This document shows positions 15,484 to 23,014 of a stretch of 64,000 bases of DNA, piece by piece. Source of the stretch: Rhodoferax sp. U2-2l (lineage in GTDB: Bacteria > Pseudomonadota > Gammaproteobacteria > Burkholderiales > Burkholderiaceae_C); assembly GCF_020594515.1 (NCBI RefSeq), contig NZ_JAJCTH010000001.1:310001-374000 (forward strand). The letters run 5' to 3'. The notes under the pieces were generated by a model. The model was not told the DNA's origin. It made no database searches and was given only the letters and a program-made list of their open reading frames with translations. The position numbers and the translations under genes were made by a program. The first letter of the stretch is position 1, and every line of letters starts with the position of its first letter.

Positions 15484-17603
15484 TGGATCAGGGCTTTGGC
15501 GTGCCGCGCCGGTAACAGGATCTCAAAACTGGTCCCCAGCGCGGAACTCTTGCAGGAGATCGAGCCCTGCAACTTCTGTACCAGGCCATGCACAATGCTC
15601 AGCCCCAGCCCACGGTTGTCACCCGCCTTGCTGCTCTGGACCGGCTGGAACAGCTTGTTCAGCACCTGCTCAGGCAGACCGGGCCCGTTGTCCTTGATCA
15701 GCAGCGAGAAGTACGCCGCGCCACCGCGCTGGGTGGTGCCGTTGTTGATGACCTCGATGCGCCCGCCCTGTGGCAGCGCCTCGACCGAGTTTTTGATCAG
15801 GTTGACAAAAATCTGCTTGACCACGCCGGTGGTGCCAATGATCTCGCTGGGCTCGTCGGGCACGACCGCCAGGATCTGCACCGAGGGTGGCAAAAACCTG
15901 CTGTCACGAAACAGCCGGACGATGTCGGCCACCACTTTGTTGATGTCAATCGCCGTGTCTGGCGCGGATGGCGTGACGCGGGCAAACTCCTTGATGATGC
16001 TGCCCACACGGTCGATTTCTTCGTTCAGGATGCTCAGCTCGCTGTTCACCGGTTCCTGGCGCGACAGTTTGTCGTCGAGCACACCCAGGTAATTTTTGAT
16101 GATCGACAGCGGGTTGCTGGCCTCGTGCACGATCTTGCGCGAGTTTTTTATGTGCTCCGCCTGCAGGGCGGCAATGCGCTTGTCTTGTTCGCTGCGATCC
16201 TTGGTAGCCGCTTCCATGGCGGTGGCGGCCTGGGCGCCAAAGGCAAGCAGGAACTTGTCCTGCCGCCGCAGTTCGGTGACGCGCCACGACGCCACCCCGG
16301 CCATCAGGACGCCCAGACAGCGCGTGCCCGACACCAGCGGCAAACACAGCAGGCACGGGGCGTTGAAGGCGCGCAGCAGCTGTTCTTCAGCCAAGTTCAG
16401 GGTGCTGCGGCCACGCTCCAGGAAAGCCAGGTTTTTCTTCAGCACCGCCTCAGCCAGGCCACCGCCGGCCAGGCTGACCGGAAAATCGGCCAGACGTTGA
16501 CGCTGCTCCCCCACCGAGGCGCCCACCAGGGCACGGCCGTGGTTGGTCACCAGGAAAATCGCCGTGTCATCCAGTTCAAACAGGATGCGGGCGTTTTGCC
16601 GCACGCTCTCCAGGAGCTGGCTATCGCCTTTCTGACGGGCGAAGACCTGACCCAGTTCAGCCGTCAGGGCGCGGTTGCGGATTTCTTCGGTCAGGCGTTG
16701 CTGGACGGGGTTGACCGGCACGGCCGCAGTGGGCACGGCCACCGGGGCCAGCAACTCGGGCAGGCCGGACAGGTCAATGCCCAGATGGTCGGCCGCCAGC
16801 ATGACCTGTGCTTCGCAGTTCTGGTAAATCTCCAGCACCTCGGCGTCGCTGAGTTGGCAGATGGCGCCCATGTCCTCGGGTAAGGGCACACCCGGCCGGT
16901 GATCGCTGAGCAAATGGGCCAGGTGGATGATGCGAATGAGCGGGTGCGCGGTCAAGACACGGGCGGGCACTTCGTGGTGGTACAACACCGCATCCGCCAG
17001 AAAGGAGTCCATCTCCCAGCGCTCGATCAGCCAGGCACCCGCCTCGGCGTGTGAAATGTGCAGGCTGGCTTGTTCGGTGTCACATAACCGCTCGCAGTCC
17101 ATGATCTGAAAAATGGGACTGTAGTCATCGGGCGCGGCAGCCAGCAGGGCGAGCCGACCCACATCGTGCAGCAGCCCGGTCAGGTAGGCTTCTTCCACCT
17201 GCGGGTACTGCGTGGCCTTGGCCAGATCGCGCGCCAGCACGGCGGCTGTGAGGGAGTGTTTCCAGAAAGCGCGCAAATCAGAGCCACCGGTGTGGGGAAA
17301 GCCATTGAACGTCTGGAACACCGATTCGCTGATCAGCAGCGATTTCACCAGGTCCGCACCCAGCACCGACAACGCCTGCGCCAGGCCCACCTGACGCCCA
17401 CCGCGGTGGTAAGCGGCGCTGTTGGCCACGCGCAAAACCCGGCTGCTCATGCCCGCGTCATTGGCGATGAGTTGGGCCAGTTCAGGCATCCCGGCATCAT
17501 CGGACTGGCATAAATCGATCAGCTTGATCAGAATCTGCGGCATGGTCGGCAGCCGCGCCACCAGCAGGCGATTGCGAATGTCTTCAGAATGTGAGGAGGT
17601 CAC
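15480..17603 (-). CDS. HDOD-GAF-histidine kinase with intact H-box
   Basis: Protein of 707 residues, paralogue of the product at 11106. It has an N-terminal HDOD domain (IRNRLLVARLPTMPQILIKLIDL; YLTGLLHDVGRLALLAAAPDDY), a GAF-like middle (LFELDDTAIFLVTNHGRALVG), and a complete kinase core: H-box RKIVHEASNPLSIIKNYLG (H493), N-box NLIKNSVEALPQGG, G1 DNGPGLP and G2 GLGLSIVHGLV. It should autophosphorylate and pass phosphate to the receiver encoded by the overlapping downstream gene. GTG start at 17603; the ribosome site is weak. An ATAAC/GTTAT inverted repeat lies just upstream. HDOD domains are thought to bind partners or nucleotides rather than hydrolyse them. Confidence 0.88.
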   Translation of the reverse strand: MTSSHSEDIRNRLLVARLPTMPQILIKLIDLCQSDDAGMPELAQLIANDAGMSSRVLRVANSAAYHRGGRQVGLAQALSVLGADLVKSLLISESVFQTFNGFPHTGGSDLRAFWKHSLTAAVLARDLAKATQYPQVEEAYLTGLLHDVGRLALLAAAPDDYSPIFQIMDCERLCDTEQASLHISHAEAGAWLIERWEMDSFLADAVLYHHEVPARVLTAHPLIRIIHLAHLLSDHRPGVPLPEDMGAICQLSDAEVLEIYQNCEAQVMLAADHLGIDLSGLPELLAPVAVPTAAVPVNPVQQRLTEEIRNRALTAELGQVFARQKGDSQLLESVRQNARILFELDDTAIFLVTNHGRALVGASVGEQRQRLADFPVSLAGGGLAEAVLKKNLAFLERGRSTLNLAEEQLLRAFNAPCLLCLPLVSGTRCLGVLMAGVASWRVTELRRQDKFLLAFGAQAATAMEAATKDRSEQDKRIAALQAEHIKNSRKIVHEASNPLSIIKNYLGVLDDKLSRQEPVNSELSILNEEIDRVGSIIKEFARVTPSAPDTAIDINKVVADIVRLFRDSRFLPPSVQILAVVPDEPSEIIGTTGVVKQIFVNLIKNSVEALPQGGRIEVINNGTTQRGGAAYFSLLIKDNGPGLPEQVLNKLFQPVQSSKAGDNRGLGLSIVHGLVQKLQGSISCKSSALGTSFEILLPARHAKALIQ

Positions 17604-17921
17604 AAATAACTCTGGTTATGAGGGCTCGTCCGGGCAGCCGCATTGTTTATAAGGTTCAACAACGATCACTTCAATATAGCAGCAAAGCGCATGGGAGCCA
17701 CCAGTTTTCGACCTCGGGTCGAGCCACCCAGCGTGCCGTGACGATAAGCCTTAACGCAGATCAAGTCCACATGATTTGCTATCAAAACATGATCAGGTGA
17801 TATCTCGGTGACAAAAGTGACTGATCCGCTGTCGTTCAACGTTGCGCCCAGACATTTGAGTGTTGCACATAAACTACGGGCGCCACCTCAAAATCCACAA
17901 GATGAGAAAGACGGAGGATGT
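17604..17921. other. intergenic region between divergent HDOD-kinase and hemerythrin genes
   Basis: 318 bases with no convincing gene. An upstream in-frame extension of the hemerythrin frame reaches 17808 but has no domain support. Two small inverted repeats stand out: ATAAC-TCTG-GTTAT (17606-17619) close to the HDOD-kinase start, and TCGACC-TCG-GGTCGA (17708-17722). Either could be a regulator site for the divergent genes. I see no clear sigma-70 boxes. Confidence 0.45.
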
Positions 17922-18338
17922 ATGCCGATCCAGTGGCGTGACCAGTTCAGCGTGTGCAACGACATGATTGATACCGATCACCAGTATTTGCTGGAGATCA
18001 TCAACAAAGCCGAGGCCAGCCTGAAGGCCAACCAATTGGCGCGTCTGCCGGTGCTGCTGGACGAGCTGGCCCACTACGGTCAGCTGCATTTCCAGCGTGA
18101 AGAGCAGCTGGCCCGGGCCATTGGATACCCCCAGTCTGATCAGCTGCATGTGTCGCACGACGCGCTGCAGGTCAAACTGCAGGAGGTGCGCGCGGGCTTG
18201 GGAGACAGCTGGTCACAGGCTGCCATCAACCATTTCACCGCCTTTTTGCGCGACTGGCTGCTCAACCATGTCATCAAGGAAGACATGCTGATGAAGCCCT
18301 GGCTGACCAAGCACTCACCGCGTTTTGTCCCACGCTGA
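17922..18338 (+). CDS. bacteriohemerythrin
   Basis: Hemerythrin-type protein of 138 residues with a di-iron, oxygen-binding four-helix bundle. Ligands visible: H20 (DTDHQYL), H56 and E60 (HFQREEQ), H76 and H79 (LHVSHDAL), H116 and D121 (NHVIKED). The usual third-helix pair is H-x3-H; here it is H-x2-H, so one ligand is shifted by a residue. Start chosen at 17922 because GGAGG lies 4 bases before it and the family begins near WRDQFSVGN. Such proteins are linked to oxygen sensing or delivery in microaerobic life. It is divergent to the HDOD signalling genes. Confidence 0.85.
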   Translation: MPIQWRDQFSVCNDMIDTDHQYLLEIINKAEASLKANQLARLPVLLDELAHYGQLHFQREEQLARAIGYPQSDQLHVSHDALQVKLQEVRAGLGDSWSQAAINHFTAFLRDWLLNHVIKEDMLMKPWLTKHSPRFVPR

Positions 18339-18428
18339 ACACCGCGGCTTGAGCGGGTGGCATGTGGCACACTCACGTTTTTTTGTCTGTCTGGCGCCCG
18401 TTGTTGGACGGGCTGACCGCTGAGTTTT

Positions 18429-20885
18429 ATGCACAACATCATCGCGCAGATCGCGCAAGAAATCCGGGTTCAGGAACATCAGGTGGCCGCGGCTGTGGCC
18501 CTGCTGGACGGGGGAGCCACCGTGCCCTTTGTGGCCCGCTACAGAAAAGAGGCCACCGGCGGCCTGGACGACATCCAGCTGCGCGAGCTCGATGTCCGAC
18601 TAGCCTATTTGCGCGAGTTGCGAGATCGCCGCGCCGCCATCGTGAAGAGTATCGACGAGCAAGGCAAGCTCACACCCGCCTTGCTGGCCGCGCTGCAGGC
18701 CGCAGCGACCAAGCAGGAACTGGAAGACCTGTACCTGCCCTACAAGCCCAAGCGCCGTACCAAAGGCATGATCGCGCGCGAAGCCGGCATCGAGCCGCTG
18801 GCCGACCAGCTGCTGGCCAACCCCGCGCTGGACCCGGCGCTGCAGGCGCAAGCCTTTGTGCTGCCCGACAAAACCGAAGCCGGTGACGACTTCACCACTG
18901 TTCAAGCGGTGCTGGACGGTGTGCGCGACATCCTCTCGGAGCGCTGGGCCGAAGACGCCGCGCTGGTGCAAGACTTGCGCGAGTGGCTGTGGACCAACGG
19001 CCTGTTCAAAAGCACGCTGATGGCCGGCAAGGACGAGAACCAGCCCGAGGTGGCCAAGTTCCGCGACTACTTTGACTATGACGAACCGATCGCCCGGGTA
19101 CCCTCACACCGCGCGCTGGCGGTGTTTCGCGGGCGCAGCCTGGAGATTCTGGAGGCCAAGCTGGTGCTGCCCGAGCAACCGGTGGCCGCTGCCGCGGCGT
19201 CTGCCTCCCAGCAGCCTGCCGTCGCGCTGGAGAAAGCGCCAGCAGCTACAAAATCAAAAGCATCACCAGTGGTGTCGCTGGCCGAAGGCCGCATCGCCCA
19301 AAAGCTGGGCTGGCGCCATCAGGGCCGCGCGGCAGACGATCTGATCCGCAGATGTGTCGCCTGGACCTGGCGGGTGAAACTCAGCCTCTCCACCGAGCGT
19401 GACCTGTTTGCCAAACTGCGCGAGGCGTCTGAGGCGGTGGCGATCAAGGTGTTTGCCGACAACCTGCGCGACTTGTTGCTGGCGGCCCCGGCAGGCCCGC
19501 GCGTGGTGCTGGGGCTGGACCCGGGCATCCGCACGGGCGTCAAAGTGGCGGTGGTGGACGCCACCGGCAAGCTGGTCGACACGGCCACGGTGTTTCCGCA
19601 CGAGCCGCGCAAGGATTGGGACGGTTCCCTGCACACCCTGGCCAAATTGTGTGACAAACATGGCGTGAACCTGATCGCCATTGGCAACGGCACCGCCAGC
19701 CGCGAAACCGACAAACTCGCCGCCGATCTGATCAAGCTGATGGCGAAACAGGCTGTCGCCGAGACGAATCAAGCGCCAGCAGCGATTGAAAAAGTCGTGG
19801 TCTCCGAAGCGGGCGCCTCCGTCTATTCAGCCAGCGAATTTGCCTCGCAAGAAATGCCCGATGTCGATGTGAGCTTGCGCGGCGCCGCCAGCATTGCCCG
19901 CCGCTTGCAAGACCCGCTGGCCGAGCTGGTCAAGATCGACCCCAAAAGCATCGGTGTGGGCCAGTACCAGCACGATGTGAACCAGAGCGAACTGGCCAAA
20001 ACGCTGGACGCGGTGGTGGAAGATTGCGTGAACGCGGTCGGTGTTGACCTGAACATGGCCAGTGTGCCGCTGTTGAGCCGGGTCTCGGGCCTGAGTGCCA
20101 ACGTGGCCAAAGCTGTGGTGCGCTGGCGCGAAGCCAACGGTGCCTTTGCCAGCCGCCAGGATTTGCTCAAAGTCACCGGCCTGGGTGCCAAGACCTTTGA
20201 GCAATGCGCCGGTTTTCTGCGCATTCGCGGCGGCGCCAACCCGCTGGACATGACCGGCGTGCACCCGGAAACCTACCCGGTGGTGGAGCAGATCATCGCC
20301 AAAACCGGCAAGCCGGTGAGTGAGCTGATGGGCCGCGCCGAGATGCTCAAAACCCTGCGCCCGGAATTGTTTGCCAATGCCCAGTTTGGCGTGATCACGG
20401 TGAAAGACATCCTGGTCGAGCTGGAAAAGCCGGGCCGCGACCCGCGCCCGGACTTCAAGGTGGCGCGGTTCAACGACGGTGTGGAAGACATCCGTGACCT
20501 CAAAGAGGGCATGGTGCTGGAAGGCACGGTGAGCAACGTGGCCGCTTTTGGTGCGTTTGTTGACCTGGGCGTGCACCAAGATGGGCTGGTGCATGTCAGC
20601 CAGCTGGCCAACAAGTTTGTCAACGATGCGCGCGAGGTGGTCAAAACCGGCGACATCGTCAAGGTGCAGGTGGTCGAGGTGGACGTGGCACGCAAACGCA
20701 TTGCCCTCACCATGAAGCTGGGCGCCGCACCGGCGCGCAGCGGCGTGGCTGGTGACAACCGCTTCCAGGGCGCCACGGCACAGCAGCGCCCGCGCTCGCA
20801 CGGTGCGTCATCAGGTGGCACGCAGGCGCCACAGTCCACCGCCATGTCATCCGCGTTTGCCAAACTCAAGGGTCTCGGAAACTAG
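18429..20885 (+). CDS. tex: Tex-family RNA-binding transcription accessory protein
   Basis: Protein of 818 residues, slightly longer than typical Tex (about 770-790). Order of parts: N-terminal helical region ([34 protein letters not shown]), YqgF/RuvC-like nuclease fold ([31 protein letters not shown]), helix-hairpin-helix repeats ([41 protein letters not shown]), and a C-terminal S1 domain ([32 protein letters not shown]). Tex binds nucleic acid and affects transcription and toxin gene expression in several bacteria. Two short segments resembling a dispersed repeat are encoded inside the gene (see the repeat entries), which may explain the added length. ATG at 18429. Confidence 0.93.
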   Translation: MHNIIAQIAQEIRVQEHQVAAAVALLDGGATVPFVARYRKEATGGLDDIQLRELDVRLAYLRELRDRRAAIVKSIDEQGKLTPALLAALQAAATKQELEDLYLPYKPKRRTKGMIAREAGIEPLADQLLANPALDPALQAQAFVLPDKTEAGDDFTTVQAVLDGVRDILSERWAEDAALVQDLREWLWTNGLFKSTLMAGKDENQPEVAKFRDYFDYDEPIARVPSHRALAVFRGRSLEILEAKLVLPEQPVAAAAASASQQPAVALEKAPAATKSKASPVVSLAEGRIAQKLGWRHQGRAADDLIRRCVAWTWRVKLSLSTERDLFAKLREASEAVAIKVFADNLRDLLLAAPAGPRVVLGLDPGIRTGVKVAVVDATGKLVDTATVFPHEPRKDWDGSLHTLAKLCDKHGVNLIAIGNGTASRETDKLAADLIKLMAKQAVAETNQAPAAIEKVVVSEAGASVYSASEFASQEMPDVDVSLRGAASIARRLQDPLAELVKIDPKSIGVGQYQHDVNQSELAKTLDAVVEDCVNAVGVDLNMASVPLLSRVSGLSANVAKAVVRWREANGAFASRQDLLKVTGLGAKTFEQCAGFLRIRGGANPLDMTGVHPETYPVVEQIIAKTGKPVSELMGRAEMLKTLRPELFANAQFGVITVKDILVELEKPGRDPRPDFKVARFNDGVEDIRDLKEGMVLEGTVSNVAAFGAFVDLGVHQDGLVHVSQLANKFVNDAREVVKTGDIVKVQVVEVDVARKRIALTMKLGAAPARSGVAGDNRFQGATAQQRPRSHGASSGGTQAPQSTAMSSAFAKLKGLGN
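19234..19262 (+). repeat. repeat-like segment inside tex, copy 1
   Basis: AAAGCGCCAGCAGCTAC followed by AAAATCAAAAGC resembles the short dispersed repeat common between Comamonadaceae genes (form GCGCnAGCAGCTAnnAAAAnnnTAGC), from memory. It reads in frame as [10 protein letters not shown] in a low-complexity Ala/Pro linker absent from shorter Tex proteins. A second similar segment lies at 19768. The likeness is by eye only. Confidence 0.4.
19768..19796 (+). repeat. repeat-like segment inside tex, copy 2
   Basis: ATCAAGCGCCAGCAGCGATTG followed by AAAAAGTC has the same GCGCCAGCAGC core as the segment at 19234, with an A-rich tail. It encodes [10 protein letters not shown] just before the conserved [14 protein letters not shown] block, where other Tex proteins have a short variable loop. 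Both segments lie in variable loops of the protein and keep the frame open. Confidence 0.4.
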
Positions 20886-20890
20886 GCGCC

Positions 20891-21712
20891 ATGGAGCCCG
20901 CCGCCCTGCTGTCGTCGCGTTTTGTCATGCCCAGCCGCCCCAAGGCGGTGGCGCTGCTGCTGGTGGAGCTGTCGCGGCCCGAACCCGATTTGCGCCGCAT
21001 TGACCAGCTGGTCAGCACCGACCCGGCGCTGGCGATGCGGCTGTTGCAGGCGGCCAATGCCAGCTATTTCAAACTCGCCGGGCAGGTGCACGGCATCAGC
21101 GAGGCGCTGGCGGTGCTGCGCCTGGGCCAGGTGCAGGCCATGGTCGCGTCCGCCGCGTCGGTGGGGGCGTTTCAGGGCGGGCCCGACTTTGACATCACCC
21201 AGTTCTGGACCTACAGCCTCGATTGCGCCAAGGTGGCGCGCTCATTGGCCGGACTGCTGCGGCAAAACCAGCAGGCGGCGTTCACCTGCGGGCTGATTCA
21301 CGCGGTGGGTGAACTGGCCATGCGCGCCGCCATGACGCAGGCCATTGCGCTGGATGCGCGGGCCAAGCCGCTGGAGCTCAAGCGCTCTCGGGTGGAGCGA
21401 CGCGAGTTTGGCTTTTGCTTCACCGAGGTCAGTGCCTGGCTCACACGCCAGTGGCATTTGCCGCCGCTGATCCATGATGCCCTGTTGTTTGCCCACGCGC
21501 CGTTTGACAAAGCGGCGTTCGAGCCGATGGCCGGGGTGGTGCATCTGGCCGTGTGGCGCGCCCGGGTGCGCCACGCCGGTCTGCCAGAAAACGCCATGAC
21601 GGTGAGTTTTCCGTCGCTGGTGGCCGAGGTGATGGGCCTCGATATTGATCTGGTGTTGCAGCAGGACCCGATCGACTGGTCACTGCAGGAGCCGGGCCGA
21701 TCGCTGATTTGA
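20891..21712 (+). CDS. HDOD domain protein
   Basis: Stand-alone HDOD protein of 273 residues: FVMPSRPKAVALLLVEL, then LDQLVSTDPALAMRLLQAANA (here IDQLVSTDPALAMRLLQAANA), and a helical core with FTCGLIHAVGELAMRAAM where HD-type proteins have LLHD. The His-Asp pair is therefore changed to HAVG, as usual in HDOD. The ATG lies 5 bases after the tex stop, so the two are probably co-transcribed. HDOD proteins act as signalling adaptors in motility and cell-cycle control in some bacteria. No partner domain is fused here. Confidence 0.83.
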   Translation: MEPAALLSSRFVMPSRPKAVALLLVELSRPEPDLRRIDQLVSTDPALAMRLLQAANASYFKLAGQVHGISEALAVLRLGQVQAMVASAASVGAFQGGPDFDITQFWTYSLDCAKVARSLAGLLRQNQQAAFTCGLIHAVGELAMRAAMTQAIALDARAKPLELKRSRVERREFGFCFTEVSAWLTRQWHLPPLIHDALLFAHAPFDKAAFEPMAGVVHLAVWRARVRHAGLPENAMTVSFPSLVAEVMGLDIDLVLQQDPIDWSLQEPGRSLI

Positions 21713-21789
21713 CCCGCGTTGGCCCTAGCCATGACGACCCTGAACCCACTTTGCAAGACCTGGCCCCGGCGCCCGGCGTGTTGCGCCCG

Positions 21790-22917
21790 ATGAAAGCGCT
21801 GCAGATTTACGCCGGTCGCACCGCGCTGGCGCACCTGGCCCGGCACGGTTTGCACAGCCGTGATGTGGCCGCCATTCCCGCTGCAGCGGGTGGCCCCAAG
21901 GGGCTGATTCTGGGGCCGCTGGACCAGTTCATCTTTGGCCACTGGTTGGCCCAGTCAGATCAGCCGGTGCATCTGGTGGGTGCGTCGATTGGTGCCTGGC
22001 GCATGGCCACGGCCTGCCTGAACGACCCGGTGGCTGCCTTCAAGCGACTGGAACATGACTACATCCATCAGAACTTCGCGCTGCTGCCCGGCGAAAAACG
22101 CCCGGCACCCGCGCGTGTCAGCGCCTTGTTCGGGCACAACCTGCAGGCCTTTTACGGCGGGCGGGTGGATGAGGTGCTGCAGCACCCGCGTTACCGCCTG
22201 CATGTGCTGACCTCGCGCGGGCGCGCGCTGCTGGCACGTGAGCACGCCTGGCGTACGGCTGCCGGTTACGGCGCGGCCTTCCTGAGCAACCTGGCCGCCC
22301 GCCGGGCCTTGGGCTGGTGGCTGGAGCGGGTGGTGTTTTCCAGCGCGTTGACCGGCACACCGGCGCGCTTGCCGTTTGACGATGCCGACTACCCGACCCG
22401 CCAGGTGGCCTTGAGCGCGGCTAATTTTTTGCCCGCCATGCAGGCCAGTTGTTCGATCCCGTTTGTGTTGCAGGCGGTGCATGACATCGCCGGGGCGCCC
22501 CGTGGGGCCTACTGGGACGGTGGCGTGACCGACTACCACCTGCATCTGAATTGGGCTGGCGCCCCGGCCGCGACCTCCACCACCGACCGACAAGCCGCCA
22601 AACCGCAAGGCACGCTGGTGCTGTACCCGCATTTTCAGCAAAGTGTGGTGCCGGGCTGGCTGGACAAACATTTGCGCTGGCGCCACCGCGCCACGCCGTT
22701 TCTGGACAAGCTGATCGTGCTGGCGCCCAACCCGGACTGGGTTTCAACCCTGCCCAACGGCAAGCTGCCCGATCGCACCGATTTCACCCACTACGGCGCT
22801 GACCTGGCCGGGCGCATCAAAGCCTGGACCGCGGCGGTGTCGGCCAGCGCGCAGCTTGCGGACGAATGGGCCGCCTGGCTGGCGCGGCCTGACCCCGGTC
22901 TGGTGCAGCCGTTGTGA
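21790..22917 (+). CDS. patatin-like phospholipase family protein
   Basis: Protein of 375 residues with the patatin catalytic dyad: GASIG (the GxSxG nucleophile elbow, in VHLVGASIGAWRM) and the Asp in YWDGGVTDYH. An oxyanion-type glycine stretch, IPAAAGGPKGL, comes first. It should hydrolyse an acyl lipid. I chose the ATG at 21790 because members begin with MxALQIYAG-like sequence; the frame extends upstream to a TTG at 21709 that overlaps the HDOD stop, giving 27 more residues of no recognised domain. The ribosome site is weak at both. It is probably co-transcribed with the HDOD gene. Confidence 0.78.
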   Translation: MKALQIYAGRTALAHLARHGLHSRDVAAIPAAAGGPKGLILGPLDQFIFGHWLAQSDQPVHLVGASIGAWRMATACLNDPVAAFKRLEHDYIHQNFALLPGEKRPAPARVSALFGHNLQAFYGGRVDEVLQHPRYRLHVLTSRGRALLAREHAWRTAAGYGAAFLSNLAARRALGWWLERVVFSSALTGTPARLPFDDADYPTRQVALSAANFLPAMQASCSIPFVLQAVHDIAGAPRGAYWDGGVTDYHLHLNWAGAPAATSTTDRQAAKPQGTLVLYPHFQQSVVPGWLDKHLRWRHRATPFLDKLIVLAPNPDWVSTLPNGKLPDRTDFTHYGADLAGRIKAWTAAVSASAQLADEWAAWLARPDPGLVQPL

Positions 22918-23014
22918 CCACCGTGGTTGTCTCTGCTGCGCAACAAGTGTCTGAACCCGTGCTGAATTAGATGCTTCGGGGTGGCTTCGCTGCCCTGACA
23001 GGTAGCATGAGGCG

